Both the position numbers and the translations under genes were made by a program. From Ectothiorhodospiraceae bacterium BW-2 (GTDB lineage Bacteria > Pseudomonadota > Gammaproteobacteria > Thiohalomonadales > Thiohalomonadaceae): a stretch of DNA of 64,000 nucleotides. Shown here in pieces: positions 41,116 to 51,417 of the stretch. The notes under the pieces were generated by a model. That model saw only the letters and a program-made list of their open reading frames with translations. It searched no databases and was not told the origin of the DNA. Numbering within the stretch: position 1 is the stretch's first letter; every line of letters starts with the position of its first letter. The DNA is taken from the NCBI GenBank assembly GCA_008375315.1, contig CP032507.1:3124071-3188070 (forward strand). Direction: 5' to 3'.

Positions 41116-44043
41116 ATGAGTCGTCGGATTGGTCTTATCTTAATTTTGCTGTTCATCTTGGCGGTCGGGATTGTCGGCTCCATGGCGACCTATTTTGCGT
41201 GGTTTGATATAGAGGATGAATCGAATGCGATTCATGTCGGCCTAGTCCTTCCCGGTGGCGAAAACGGCCCCTATACCGAGACGGTCAGGCAGGGGGCACA
41301 GCTCTTTCTGGATGAGGTTAATAACGATAAATTTTTTAAATCGCGGCGAGCTAAGCTGCTCATCGCCGATAGCGACAGCGCTAGCGTGGCGCAGCTACTA
41401 CAACAGCCTGAGTTGTTAGCGATACTTGGCCACCGCGCCACTGAGGATGTGAACGGCGTGGCCGATCGCTACCGCGAAGAGTCGCTTGCGGTGATCTCCC
41501 CTTTTGCCCTCTCCCACGATCTGCTGCAGCAGCACGATTGGCTCTACAGTACGGCGATTAACCCTCTACAACAGGTCGGTTTTTTGGCCAACTACACCCG
41601 CAATGTTCTTGGACATAAGGTAGTGACCACCATTTTGCCCGATACCGCCATCGGTAGGGAGCTAGCGGCGCGATTTGAGGCGATCTATAACCGCTTCGGC
41701 ACCAAAATTCACTACCAGTTCAGTTATGCGGCCGATGGGGGGAGTGAGGGTCGTCAGGCTGCGCTCGATCAGCTCATTGCCGACATTAAAGATAAGCGCG
41801 ATTTGGGGATGATCTTTTTGGCGACCCCGGTCGCTGATGCAGCCTACTTTACCGTTCGGGCACGAGATGCCGGTATCAAAAATCTGCTAGTCGGTACCGA
41901 CATGCTCGCCTCTAGCCGCTTCACACGGCGCATTCACGAGGTTGCTAATACCCGCCATATTGAGCGCTACACCAACGGTATCTTTATGACCACCCCGATG
42001 CTGTTTGATACCTCTGATGCCTTGGCGCAGCAGTTTAAAAACCGCTATCAGGATAGCTACGGCACCGAACCGGACTGGCTCGCCTTTAGCGGCTACCTAG
42101 CGATACGCTATATCGCTAGTGCAGTTGATAGGACGGCTGTCGATGCGATGGCACCGGTCAATGAGATTCGCAGTCACCTAGCCGCGACACTGCGGTCGAT
42201 GCGGCTAGATGATAGCAGTGGCACCGGCACCCCCTACTTTAGCGCCATGGGCGAGACGCTCAACCCTATCCAAATCGGTCTATTTGATGGCAATACCATT
42301 ATTGCCGCCCCCACACAACTACAGCCGATTAAGCGTGACAGCGAAGTGAACTACTTTGAGGAGCTCAAACAGGGTAAGATGCTCTATGTCAATGATCGCT
42401 TTATGTATAAAACCAATGTCATCTATAGCGGCATTGAGCTCGATACCCTACTCTCTCTCGATAAGGCGAACCAGAGTACCGAATTGGAGTTTTCGATCTG
42501 GTTTCGCTATCGGGGTAACTTTGATCCGGCCAATATCGAGTTTCTGAACGCGGTTGAGCCGATCGAGTTAGGCCAAGCGGTGGAGGAGATTACCAATAAA
42601 GATATCACCTTCAAACGCTATCGAGTGAAGGCTAAGTTTTTTAACAACTTTCTGAAAACCAAGCTAAAGTATGGCTCTAATCTGCTGGGGTTATCGTTTC
42701 GCCACCGCGATCTTGATCGCAATAATGTCATCTATGTTGTCGATACCCTAGGCTTAGGCTTTCTGAAGGGGACAAATTTGCGTACTCAACTGCTTAGCAG
42801 TCAGGCAATTAGTCCAGCCTACGATCTACGACTAGAGCGGGCGTGGATATCACAGTCGATCTATCAAAGCCCCAGTTTTGGCAGTCCGACCTATGTCGGT
42901 TACGGCACTAGAGATCCCGAATTTTCCCGTATCGACTTTGCGATGGTGGTTAAACCGGATAAGTTCGATGCTCGCGACCTCTTTACTGCCCAACTTATGA
43001 TCTATATCGGCATCTTCGGGCTGGTCGGCTCGCTGGTCGCTTGGCAGATCGATCATCTCTTGAAGGGGCCCTTTTGGCTCGCCTCCTCGTGGTTTATTCG
43101 ACTGATATTTTGGCCGCTATTTATCGTCTCGGCTGGCAATTCGGCTATCTATGTGGCTATCGATTACGATCTGCCGACCCGCTATATCGATCTCATTGCC
43201 CAACTCTATGCCGCCTCGTGGTGGCTGCTCTATGCGGTGCTCATTAATATCGCGATGGAGCGCTTTGTATGGCTGCCGTTAGAGGGTAAATCGGGCCGTA
43301 AGATCCCCAATGTGGTACGGCTCTTTAGCAAGGGGCTAGTGCTGATATTTGCGACATTGGGTATGGTAGCGTTTGTCTTTAACCAGCCGCTGACCAGTCT
43401 GCTCGCAACTGGCGGGGTGTTTGCGATGATTATCGGTCTCGCGCTACAGGGGAACTTGGCCAACATCTTCTCGGGCCTCGTGCTCAATCTGGAACGGCCA
43501 TTCTCCATTGGCGATTTTATTAAGCTCGATGAGATCGATGCGGTGGAGGTTATCGATATGACTTGGCGCTCGATTCGGCTCAAAAATCCGGCCAATAACA
43601 TTATCAGCGTCCCCAATGGTAAGGTGGCCGATGCCACGATTGTCAACTACTCGGCCGACTTCACTCGGGTAGAGCTGTGGGTGCATGTCTCGCCAAAATA
43701 TTCGCCGGAGCTGATTATTCGCCTACTAAAAGAGGCGATGGAGCAGATAGAGGGCATCCACGATGTTAAACCGACCCACCAGACCTTTCGGGGCATTAAG
43801 CCGGTCTTTGATAAGTGGGTCGCCGAATATGCCGCCTTCTTTTTTATTCCCGACTATGGTAACCAGCTTGGATTTAAAATTAAGGTCTGGAATGCGATTT
43901 GGCGCCACCTCTACGCCTCTGGAGTGACTTTCGATCCGACCGATGATAGCCATGGCGGACGGCTGTTGGAGCCGGAGTTTGATCCGTCGGTTTACGATCC
44001 AACCGAGGGCAAAACGATGACTGGCGACTTTTCCGAAGAGTAG
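41116..44043 (+). CDS. Fusion of LivJ-type ligand-binding domain with an MscS-family channel
   Basis: A 975-residue membrane protein. The N-terminal anchor (residues 3-30) is followed by a type 1 periplasmic binding domain of the branched-chain amino-acid receptor kind (about 38-370, beginning IHVGLVLPGGENGPYTETV). A strand-rich region of about 210 residues (410-620) has a fold I do not recognise. Several membrane spans follow (from about 624), then the MscS pore helix and beta domain (GGVFAMIIGLALQGNLANIF near 765, LERPFSIGDFI) up to the C-terminus. The ATG at 41116 has an AGGAG site six bases upstream; a frame extension to 41014 is not supported. The layout suggests a channel whose opening is controlled by an external ligand. 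It heads an operon with a type I secretion system, five bases before the tolC gene. Confidence 0.9.
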   Translation: MSRRIGLILILLFILAVGIVGSMATYFAWFDIEDESNAIHVGLVLPGGENGPYTETVRQGAQLFLDEVNNDKFFKSRRAKLLIADSDSASVAQLLQQPELLAILGHRATEDVNGVADRYREESLAVISPFALSHDLLQQHDWLYSTAINPLQQVGFLANYTRNVLGHKVVTTILPDTAIGRELAARFEAIYNRFGTKIHYQFSYAADGGSEGRQAALDQLIADIKDKRDLGMIFLATPVADAAYFTVRARDAGIKNLLVGTDMLASSRFTRRIHEVANTRHIERYTNGIFMTTPMLFDTSDALAQQFKNRYQDSYGTEPDWLAFSGYLAIRYIASAVDRTAVDAMAPVNEIRSHLAATLRSMRLDDSSGTGTPYFSAMGETLNPIQIGLFDGNTIIAAPTQLQPIKRDSEVNYFEELKQGKMLYVNDRFMYKTNVIYSGIELDTLLSLDKANQSTELEFSIWFRYRGNFDPANIEFLNAVEPIELGQAVEEITNKDITFKRYRVKAKFFNNFLKTKLKYGSNLLGLSFRHRDLDRNNVIYVVDTLGLGFLKGTNLRTQLLSSQAISPAYDLRLERAWISQSIYQSPSFGSPTYVGYGTRDPEFSRIDFAMVVKPDKFDARDLFTAQLMIYIGIFGLVGSLVAWQIDHLLKGPFWLASSWFIRLIFWPLFIVSAGNSAIYVAIDYDLPTRYIDLIAQLYAASWWLLYAVLINIAMERFVWLPLEGKSGRKIPNVVRLFSKGLVLIFATLGMVAFVFNQPLTSLLATGGVFAMIIGLALQGNLANIFSGLVLNLERPFSIGDFIKLDEIDAVEVIDMTWRSIRLKNPANNIISVPNGKVADATIVNYSADFTRVELWVHVSPKYSPELIIRLLKEAMEQIEGIHDVKPTHQTFRGIKPVFDKWVAEYAAFFFIPDYGNQLGFKIKVWNAIWRHLYASGVTFDPTDDSHGGRLLEPEFDPSVYDPTEGKTMTGDFSEE

Positions 44044-44048
44044 AGCTG

Positions 44049-45356
44049 ATGCGACTAACTCTCCCTCTCCATCTCGGTCGAGGAGTACTGCTGCTGCTGC
44101 TGACCACTTCTCCGCTCTACGCCGCCTCACTCCACCATGAACTAACTGGGCTGGTAGAAAGAAACCCCCAAACGGCCACCGCCATGGCCGAACTAGAGTC
44201 GCTGCAATCTCAGGCGCGAGTGACGCTAGGGCAGTGGTATCCTGAGCTCGATCTGACCTTAACTGGCGGTGGCCAAGATAACCACAATAGTGAGGGGATG
44301 GTCGAGACTGCCGATGCGAACCTACGGCTTAGCCAACTACTGTGGAATTTTGGCGCAACTAACCTTGAGATAGAGAAGATGGCGCGGCAGTTAGAGGAGA
44401 AGCGGCTCAATCTACAGCGAGTGCGGCAACAGCTACTGGTCGATGGCGCGAGCGCTTGGATCAATGTGGTTCGCGCCTACCGCACGCTGCAATATGCCAT
44501 CCAGTCGGAGGAGAATATTCAGCGCCAAACCGGCTTAGAGGAGGTGCGAGTCGCTGGTGGTATGGGCTACTCTACCGACCTATTGCAGTCACAGTCGCAG
44601 CTAGCCGGCGCTAGTTCACGCCGTATGCAGGCCGAGAGTGGTTATATGCAGGCGAGCAACCGCTATCGGGAGCTATTCGGCTACCCCCCAGAGCAGGTAG
44701 AGCAGTGGTCATATCCGCCGGCCGATCCACTCACAGCGCCTCTACCGGAGAGCTTAGAGTCGCTACTTAAGTTGGCCTTAGTCCAAAATATCGAGCTGCA
44801 GCTAGCCAAACTAAGCGATGAGATTGCAGCTAAAAATCGGGATCAAACCCGCGCAAATACCCTCTTTCCCGAACTAAAGCTAATATTGGAGAGTAACCAT
44901 AAGTTCAACTCCACCGGTATTCGACATCAAAATAAGGATGAATCGATTGCTAAACTGGAGCTAAAGTACCGCTTTAACCTCGGCCTGAGCGGTTTTGATA
45001 CCCTTGATGTCGCTATTGCTGATGAGAGAGCCCAGCGCCAGCGGACATTAACGCAAACAAGGGCGATTGAGCGGGGGGTACGCGATGGCTGGTTACAGCT
45101 ACAGACCGCCACGAATCGAACCGAGGTGTTACAGCAGCAGAGTGAGATTTCGGCCGGCTTTTTAGAGCTCGCCCGACGGGAGCGGGAGCTAGGAAACCGC
45201 TCGCTACTCGATGTGCTATCGGGAGAGACCGCCCTCATTACCGCCCGTAGCGATGCCGAGTCGGCCTATGCCGACACGCTATTGGCGGCCATTGTGCTGC
45301 TACAGCAACTAGGTCAGCTTGAGTTGCACCACTTCGACTTTGTCAGCTCACAATGA
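44049..45356 (+). CDS. TolC-family outer-membrane channel of a type I secretion system
   Basis: Outer-membrane efflux protein of 435 residues with a cleavable signal peptide (leucine-rich core at 11-22, cleavage likely after PLYAA). It has the TolC-type internal duplication of long helical hairpins: the first repeat has VTLGQWYPELDLTLTGG and LRLSQLLWNFG near 65-100, the second GLSGFDTLD near 315. A C-terminal DVLSGETALITARSDAESAY helix is typical of the LapE/AggA-like branch. It begins five bases after the MscS fusion gene and overlaps the ABC gene by four bases. It should form the outer-membrane duct for the ABC/HlyD pair that follows. Confidence 0.92.
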   Translation: MRLTLPLHLGRGVLLLLLTTSPLYAASLHHELTGLVERNPQTATAMAELESLQSQARVTLGQWYPELDLTLTGGGQDNHNSEGMVETADANLRLSQLLWNFGATNLEIEKMARQLEEKRLNLQRVRQQLLVDGASAWINVVRAYRTLQYAIQSEENIQRQTGLEEVRVAGGMGYSTDLLQSQSQLAGASSRRMQAESGYMQASNRYRELFGYPPEQVEQWSYPPADPLTAPLPESLESLLKLALVQNIELQLAKLSDEIAAKNRDQTRANTLFPELKLILESNHKFNSTGIRHQNKDESIAKLELKYRFNLGLSGFDTLDVAIADERAQRQRTLTQTRAIERGVRDGWLQLQTATNRTEVLQQQSEISAGFLELARRERELGNRSLLDVLSGETALITARSDAESAYADTLLAAIVLLQQLGQLELHHFDFVSSQ

Positions 45357-47017
45357 GTGACTGGCGCCAGCGTCTTCTGGCGCACCCTTGGTTAACTCTA
45401 CAGCTACTGCTCGCTTCACTCTTTATTGCGCTGCTCGCACTCGCCTCGCCGCTCTATATTATCCAGGTGCTTAACCGCTATCTGAGTTACGGTATCGATG
45501 CGACCCTAATTACCCTTACCGTTGGGGTGATTTTGGCCATCTTAATGGAGCAGCTATTTCGCCGTATTCGCCACTCTCTCGCACAAGAGAGCGGGCACGA
45601 GCCGAGCCGAGAGCTGCTACAGCGGCTGATGGCCACGCTGCAACAGAGCCGCCATAGCGATCTACAGCAGCTACTTCGTCAGCAGTCGCTACCGCCTCTA
45701 CAGCTACTAGAGCAGCTAGAGAGCTACTATAGCGCCACCCATTTAACCACTTTGATTGATATCCCCTTCTCGCTGCTATTTATTGCCGTGTTAGCGCTAC
45801 TCTCGCCCCTGCTAGCGCTCATTGCACTGCTATTTCTCGCGGGTATCTTCCTCTATGCGCTACTGTCACACCGTCGTCTTAAAACGGGGCAGCAGCAGCT
45901 ACAGCAGGCGACTCAACAGTTAAATCTTCTGCTAACTGAGACCACCGATAAAGGTGATTTGGTGCAGCTATTTGATCAAGGTGGCTTGATGGTAAACCGC
46001 TGGCAAGAGCAGGGGGAGGTATGGTTGCAACAGCGGGAGCGGCTAGAACGAGAGCAGAGCCGACTACAGGCGATGACCGCTTCGCTACAGGCGTTAATGG
46101 CGGTAGTGATCTATGCCACCGGAGCGCGGCTGGCTCTGGCGGGGGAGATTACCCTAGGGGTATTAATTGGGGCCAATATTCTTGCCGCCAGAGCGCTACA
46201 GCCGCTGATTCGGTTTGCTCAGATGGGGGAGGGGGTTGCTAAAGCGGCCGAGGCGAGACGACATTTACAGCAGTGGCTAGCGCTACCAGCAGAGCGGCAG
46301 CAGCAGGGGAGTGTGAAGAGCCAGTTTAATGGCCAGATAGCGCTGCAAGATATCGGTTTTAGTTATCCGAATAGAGCCAATTGGCTGTTTGAGGGGCTCC
46401 ATCTCACCCTCAAATCGGGCGAGGTGGCGGTGGTGAGTGGCGAGAGTGGTAGTGGCAAATCGACACTCGCTAGACTGTTAGCGGGCCTGCTACTCCCTCA
46501 GCGCGGCTCGATTCTGGCCGATGGAGTCGATCTGCGTCAGCTCCAGCCGAAGTGGTGGCGAGGTCAGATAAGCTACCTACCCCAGCAAGCAGAGCTGCTA
46601 CAACTCACGCTGCGGCAGACGCTAACCTGCGCTAATCCGCAGCTACAGCTTGAGCAGATAGAGCAGTTACTGCGGCAGTGTGATCTGCTCAAGTGGGTCG
46701 AACACCACCCCGATGGGCTCGATTTGAAGGTCGATGCCACCCTATCGCTCGGGCAGCGGCGGCGCATCGCCCTCGCGCGAGCGCTAGCTGTAGGAGGAAA
46801 GCTGGTGATTTTAGATGAGCCGGCCGAAGGGCTCGATAGCCATAGCCGACGCATGATCTACCAGTTACTGCTACAACTTTCGCAGCAGCAGGTGACTTTA
46901 GTTATCTGTTCTGATGATCCGCTGCTACAGCAGTCGGCCAATGTGTTAATCGACTTAACCCCAAAACCTACCCCCCTTATCACTGTCAATCCTGGCAAGC
47001 GAGGGCCGGCGCGATGA
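45353..47017 (+). CDS. Type I secretion ABC transporter (PrtD/LapB-like)
   Basis: Inner-membrane ABC exporter of 554 residues with fused membrane and ATPase domains. About six spans lie in residues 15-300. The ATPase carries Walker A SGESGSGKST near residue 363, a variant signature LSLGQRRRIALARA and Walker B LVILDEPAEGLDSHS. There is no N-terminal C39 peptidase or C39-like domain, so it resembles PrtD-type exporters of unprocessed RTX proteins more than bacteriocin exporters. Both ends overlap neighbouring genes by four bases (ATGA). Family knowledge predicts secretion of a protein with an uncleaved C-terminal signal. No RTX substrate gene is in the window. Confidence 0.92.
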   Translation: MSDWRQRLLAHPWLTLQLLLASLFIALLALASPLYIIQVLNRYLSYGIDATLITLTVGVILAILMEQLFRRIRHSLAQESGHEPSRELLQRLMATLQQSRHSDLQQLLRQQSLPPLQLLEQLESYYSATHLTTLIDIPFSLLFIAVLALLSPLLALIALLFLAGIFLYALLSHRRLKTGQQQLQQATQQLNLLLTETTDKGDLVQLFDQGGLMVNRWQEQGEVWLQQRERLEREQSRLQAMTASLQALMAVVIYATGARLALAGEITLGVLIGANILAARALQPLIRFAQMGEGVAKAAEARRHLQQWLALPAERQQQGSVKSQFNGQIALQDIGFSYPNRANWLFEGLHLTLKSGEVAVVSGESGSGKSTLARLLAGLLLPQRGSILADGVDLRQLQPKWWRGQISYLPQQAELLQLTLRQTLTCANPQLQLEQIEQLLRQCDLLKWVEHHPDGLDLKVDATLSLGQRRRIALARALAVGGKLVILDEPAEGLDSHSRRMIYQLLLQLSQQQVTLVICSDDPLLQQSANVLIDLTPKPTPLITVNPGKRGPAR

Positions 47018-48285
47018 GTTATGGACACTCTTCCCCCTCGCGACTCTTTCTGCTCGGAGGGGGAGCGCTCATTGGGGTATGTCTGCTCTGGGCAGCACTG
47101 GGCAGTATCGATGTTGTCAGCCATGCGCCAGGCGTGGTGACGCCTGAGGGTCAAATTAAGGTGGTACAGCATCTGGAGGGGGGGATTGTGCGCCACATTG
47201 AGGTGGAGGAGGGGGAGCTAATTCGCCGTGGTCAGCGGCTAATAGAGCTCGATCCGACCCGCAACCGCACTGAGGTCGATGCGCTAACAGTACAACTAGA
47301 GTCGCTACAGATTAAATTGGCCCGTCTGACGGCAGAGGTGGAGGGGAAGCGGCGCCTAAGTTATGACGATAGGTGGCGCGAGCGCTATCCGCAGCTCGTT
47401 ACCGAAGCGTTAAAACTGTTTCAGCGCCGTCAAGAGCGACTGCGCTCGGAGGTGGCGGTACAGCAGCAGCTAATTATTCGCCATCACCATCAGCTAGAGG
47501 AGATTAACTCACGGCTAGAGGGGAATCAAAATGTGCTGATCTTTTTGCAACAGCAGATAGCGATGAGTGATAAGCTGCTTGAGAGCAGCCTCTCTAATCG
47601 CATGAACCATCTTGATCTACTCAAAGAGCAGAGTGGCGTGGAGCGACAGATTGCCGAAGATAGGGCGCTGCAAAAGCAGATGGAGGCAGCGGTGGTCGAA
47701 GCTGATCGACAGATGGAGCTGATTAATAACCGTTTTATTGAGCAGGCGCAGTCAGATCTCGATCAGGAGCTGCATAAAGTACAGATCCTGCAACAGAAGC
47801 TGACCCGAGAGCAGGATACACTACAACGAACCGAAGTGGTGGCACCTGTTAGCGGCACCATTAAGCGACTCTATGTCACTACCGAAGGGGGAATTATCGC
47901 CCCCGGTGGCAAAATTGCCGAAATTGTACCGCAGGAGGCTCAATTAATTATCGAAGCGCGTCTCCCTCCTGGCGATATCGGCTATGTCATCCCGGGGCAA
48001 AAGGTACTGATTCGCCTCGCCTCAGCCGACAGTTTTCGCTTTAACCCGCTGCCGGGGCAGGTGGTTCAGGTTAGCCCTGATACGCTGCTCACCCGAGATG
48101 AGCAGCCCTATTACAAGCTAAAAATTCTCCCCGACACCCCCTTTTTCGCCCGAGATGAGCAGTATTACCCCTTCTTTCCGGGGATGCTGGTTGACTGCAC
48201 CATTTTAACCGGCGAGCGAACGGTGCTCGACTATCTGCTACAGCCCTTTATCAGCATAAGTCAGCAAGCATTGCGGGAGCGGTAG
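47014..48285 (+). CDS. HlyD-family periplasmic adaptor of type I secretion
   Basis: Membrane-fusion protein of 423 residues with one N-terminal span (residues 10-30). The HlyD layout is seen: the lipoyl half-motif [17 protein letters not shown] near residue 50, long coiled-coil helices (about 90-270) and the second half [19 protein letters not shown] near 280. The C-terminal beta domain contains PGQKVLIRL and ends [15 protein letters not shown], typical of PrtE/LapC. It bridges the ABC exporter to the TolC channel of the same operon. It is the last gene of the four-gene unit; the next gene is an unrelated housekeeping enzyme with its own -10 box immediately after. Confidence 0.93.
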   Translation: MSYGHSSPSRLFLLGGGALIGVCLLWAALGSIDVVSHAPGVVTPEGQIKVVQHLEGGIVRHIEVEEGELIRRGQRLIELDPTRNRTEVDALTVQLESLQIKLARLTAEVEGKRRLSYDDRWRERYPQLVTEALKLFQRRQERLRSEVAVQQQLIIRHHHQLEEINSRLEGNQNVLIFLQQQIAMSDKLLESSLSNRMNHLDLLKEQSGVERQIAEDRALQKQMEAAVVEADRQMELINNRFIEQAQSDLDQELHKVQILQQKLTREQDTLQRTEVVAPVSGTIKRLYVTTEGGIIAPGGKIAEIVPQEAQLIIEARLPPGDIGYVIPGQKVLIRLASADSFRFNPLPGQVVQVSPDTLLTRDEQPYYKLKILPDTPFFARDEQYYPFFPGMLVDCTILTGERTVLDYLLQPFISISQQALRER

Positions 48286-48297
48286 CTTCTTTTCGGG

Positions 48298-48303
48298 TAT
48301 AAT
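48298..48303 (+). promoter_or_regulatory. -10 box of a probable icd promoter
   Basis: A perfect TATAAT just after the secretion operon and 61 bases before the isocitrate dehydrogenase ATG. A matching -35 is not clear: TTGCGG lies 21 bases upstream, too far. Called on the -10 and position only. Confidence 0.5.
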
Positions 48304-48364
48304 CGCCGTTAAGAGAGCTTGTAACCGTTGCTTCCCCCCTGCAAAACCACTTTTGAGGATAACT

Positions 48365-50593
48365 ATGGCCACCGCAACCATCACCTATACCCTGACCGAC
48401 GAAGCCCCCGCACTAGCGACCGCCTCGCTACTGCCCCTCATTCGTTCCTATCTTAAGACAGCCGATATTGAGGTTGAAAGACGCGATATCTCTTTAGCGG
48501 CACGCATTTTAGCCCAATTCAGTGATCAACTCCCTTTAGCGCAGCGCCATAGCGACGACTTAGCGCTGTTAGGCGAACTAGCCAAACAGCCACAGGCTAA
48601 CATTATTAAACTCCCCAATATTAGCGCCTCTATTCCGCAGTTAAAGGCGGCTATTAGCGAACTGCAACAGCAGGGGGTCGCCCTGCCCGACTTTCCAGAT
48701 CAGCCGCAATCTGCCGCTGAGGAGGCGATTAAGCAGCGCTATGCCAAAGTGCTAGGCAGTGCAGTTAACCCAGTTCTTAGGGAGGGGAACTCCGACCGGC
48801 GAGTCGCTGCGGCCGTGAAAGCGTATGCTAAAGCGAACCCTCACGCCATGGGGGCTTGGTCGCCCGACTCTAAAACGGAGGTTGCTTCGATGAGTGCAGG
48901 CGATTTTTACGGTTCGGAGCAGTCGGTGGTGGTTGCGACTGATGATAGGCTGCAACTTCGCTTTCGTAGTGAAACGGGGGAGAGTCGGGTCATGAAAGAG
49001 GTGGTGGTTACCGCCGGCGAAGTGGTCGATGCGGCGGTGATGAGTCGTGAGGCACTGTGTCACTTTTTGCAGCAGGCGATAGCGATCGCGAAAGAGAGGG
49101 GGGTACTGTTTTCGCTGCATCTGAAAGCGACCATGATGAAGATCTCCGATCCGATTCTGTTTGGCCACGCGCTGCGTACCTTTCTAGCGCCAGTTTTTGA
49201 GCAGCATAGTGAGAAACTACAGGCATTAGGCGTCAATCCTAACAACGGTCTAGCCGATCTGTTGGCTAAACTCGAACCTCTGCCAGCGGCCGAACGAGAG
49301 GCGATAGTGGGCGATATTACCCAGCTACTCAAAGAGCGCCCCGCCCTAGCGATGGTCGATTCCGACAAGGGGATCACCAACTTCCATATCCCTAGCGATG
49401 TCATTATTGACGCCTCAATGCCGGCAGCGATTCGGGCCGGTGGCAAGATGTGGGGGCCAGATGGCAAACTGGCCGATACCTTGGCGGTCATTCCCGATCG
49501 CTGTTATAGCGGGGTCTATCAGCAGACTATCGATTTTTGCAAACAGCGAGGTGCCTTCGATGTCACCACCATGGGGAGTGTGAGTAATGTCGGCTTAATG
49601 GCTCAAAAGGCCGAAGAGTATGGTTCGCACGACAAAACCTTTGAAATAGAGGCCGATGGGGTGATGGAGGTAGTCAACAGTAAGGGCAAGGTAGTACTAC
49701 GACACACGGTGGCTAGCGGAGATATTTGGCGTATGTGTCAAACCCGCGAGGTGGCGATTGAGGATTGGGTGAAGCTAGGGGTGACTCGGGCGCGTCTTAC
49801 CGGAGAGCCGGCTATCTTCTGGCTCGATCAACAGCGTGCCCACGATGCCAATTTGATTCAAAAGGTGGAGCACTATCTCTCCTTGCACCAGACTAACGGG
49901 CTAGAGATTAAGATTCTCCCTCCGAAAGAGGCGACCCAATACACCCTAGAGCGCCTACGGGAGGGTAAAAATACCATCTCGGTCACCGGCAATGTGTTGC
50001 GGGACTACCTCACTGATCTCTTCCCGATTCTAGAGCTCGGAACTAGCGCTAAAATGCTCTCGATTGTGCCACTGTTAGCGGGCGGGGGGCTGTTTGAGAC
50101 CGGAGCAGGAGGATCGGCACCTAAACATGTGCAGCAGTTTATCGAACAGAACCATCTGCGTTGGGATTCGTTGGGTGAGTTTTTGGCCCTAGCGGTAGCA
50201 CTAGAGGATTTAGCCCATAAACAGCACCATCCTGCCGCAGCACTATTGGCTAAGAGCTTGGATGAGGCCAATAGCCGCATCTTGCAACACAACCGTTCGC
50301 CTCGCCGTGAGATTGGCGAACTAGATACCCGAGGGAGCCACTTCTATCTGGCGCTCTACTGGGCTGAAGCACTGGCACGGCAGCAGCAAGATAGCCGGCT
50401 ACAGGCGATCTTCTCGCCGTTAGCACAGGCGTTGGCAGCCCATGAGGCGGCAATCGTGGCAGAGCTGGCGGCGGTGCAGGGGCAACGAGTCGATTTGGGG
50501 GGCTACTACCGTCCCGATAGCGACAAAGTTGCATCGCTAATGCGGCCTAGTTCGACTTGGCGCGAAATCGAACAGCGGGGCTATTTGGAGTGA
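48365..50593 (+). CDS. icd: Monomeric NADP-dependent isocitrate dehydrogenase
   Basis: TCA-cycle enzyme converting isocitrate to 2-oxoglutarate with NADP+. It has 742 residues, the size of the monomeric (IDH-II, Azotobacter/Corynebacterium type) enzyme, unrelated in length to the common homodimer of about 416. The N-terminus [20 protein letters not shown] and the blocks [14 protein letters not shown] near residue 160 and [21 protein letters not shown] near 400 are family hallmarks. The ATG at 48365 has GAGG six bases upstream; an upstream TTG is not needed. Single gene, own promoter. Confidence 0.97.
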   Translation: MATATITYTLTDEAPALATASLLPLIRSYLKTADIEVERRDISLAARILAQFSDQLPLAQRHSDDLALLGELAKQPQANIIKLPNISASIPQLKAAISELQQQGVALPDFPDQPQSAAEEAIKQRYAKVLGSAVNPVLREGNSDRRVAAAVKAYAKANPHAMGAWSPDSKTEVASMSAGDFYGSEQSVVVATDDRLQLRFRSETGESRVMKEVVVTAGEVVDAAVMSREALCHFLQQAIAIAKERGVLFSLHLKATMMKISDPILFGHALRTFLAPVFEQHSEKLQALGVNPNNGLADLLAKLEPLPAAEREAIVGDITQLLKERPALAMVDSDKGITNFHIPSDVIIDASMPAAIRAGGKMWGPDGKLADTLAVIPDRCYSGVYQQTIDFCKQRGAFDVTTMGSVSNVGLMAQKAEEYGSHDKTFEIEADGVMEVVNSKGKVVLRHTVASGDIWRMCQTREVAIEDWVKLGVTRARLTGEPAIFWLDQQRAHDANLIQKVEHYLSLHQTNGLEIKILPPKEATQYTLERLREGKNTISVTGNVLRDYLTDLFPILELGTSAKMLSIVPLLAGGGLFETGAGGSAPKHVQQFIEQNHLRWDSLGEFLALAVALEDLAHKQHHPAAALLAKSLDEANSRILQHNRSPRREIGELDTRGSHFYLALYWAEALARQQQDSRLQAIFSPLAQALAAHEAAIVAELAAVQGQRVDLGGYYRPDSDKVASLMRPSSTWREIEQRGYLE

Positions 50594-50757
50594 TCCTATC
50601 CCGTTAGCGCCTTTTTTTTGGGCTCTGTTTTGCTCTAGACAGCTACAATAAAACGCTATAACATAATGTATTATTTAATAAACCTAATCAGATAACCATA
50701 GATATTTCTATTATGTCAATATCCAATGGCTGATCTACCAGCAGGGAGACTATCGTG

Positions 50758-51045
50758 ATGACTCGTTCTGACTTAATTAATGAACTGGCTACCAAAATGG
50801 AGTTCCAACTCCCACCGGAAGATGTCGCCACAGCGGTTAAACATACCCTAGAGACGATGATCGAGTCGCTCGCTCACGGTGAACGGATCGAAATTCGCGG
50901 TTTTGGTAGCTTTTCGCCTAAAGTACGCCCTGCCCGTGTCGGAAGAAACCCCCGTACAGGTGAGATGGTCGAGGTGCCAGAGAAGCGGGCAGTCCACTTT
51001 AAGCCGGGTAAACAGCTGCGTGAACGGGCTAATGGTGACGAGTAA
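50758..51045 (+). CDS. ihfB: Integration host factor beta subunit
   Basis: Nucleoid protein of 95 residues that bends DNA as a heterodimer with IHF alpha. The sequence follows E. coli IhfB closely: RSDLINELAT at the N-terminus, GERIEIRGFGSFS in the core, RNPRTGEMVEVPEK with the intercalating Pro, and HFKPGKQLRERAN at the end. The ATG at 50758 is preferred over an adjacent GTG; GGGAG lies about eleven bases upstream. The 164 bases before it are AT-rich with several -10-like boxes. It normally follows rpsA, which is not the case here. It could assist the sigma-54 promoters expected for the FleQ-type regulator. Confidence 0.95.
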   Translation: MTRSDLINELATKMEFQLPPEDVATAVKHTLETMIESLAHGERIEIRGFGSFSPKVRPARVGRNPRTGEMVEVPEKRAVHFKPGKQLRERANGDE

Positions 51046-51059
51046 TATGTCACAAACGG

Positions 51060-51285
51060 GCGCAGATTGCCGCCGATCACTATACGCTCGACCCGATGCA
51101 GCGCGTTAACTAGGCGGAGATTTGCCATCTGATTGACCAAAAACGCTACTTTCTGCTCCACGCCCCCAAAACCACTGATCCAATCCCGCGCGTCACGCTA
51201 CGGTGCCGTAAGTAGTGCTTTAAATGCGATTGTGGCTAGCGATACCGAACGAGGTGTCGGTGAACTAGGTCAGAATCGATAGGGG
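51060..51285 (+). pseudogene. Decayed remnant of an AAA-ATPase-like gene
   Basis: The 372-base gap between ihfB and the coiled-coil gene holds no intact gene. Frame 51060 onward reads DHYTLDPMQRVN, a TAG stop, then AEICHLIDQKRYFLLHAPKTTDP. This is the N-terminal pattern of a widespread AAA-ATPase-like family, in which HAPRQTGKT (Walker A) should follow. Here the P-loop is lost and the frame ends at 51213. A further in-frame piece (SALNAIVASDTERG) to 51282 may be another scrap. No other feature is seen up to 51417. Confidence 0.5.
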
Positions 51286-51417
51286 TGTTGACATTTGTAA
51301 GCGAAAAAGTTGCATAATGTCGGGCATGGGCAGGGACTCCTATGTGTGTTCTCTCCACTAGGCCCCTTGCTCTCCTCAATTTTTTGGCGAAGGTATTGTA
51401 AAATAGGAAGGTGTGAC

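Noticed and set aside
50594-50640. T8 run after icd as a rho-independent terminator
   Set aside because: I could not find a convincing stem before the T run; only weak, interrupted pairing is possible.
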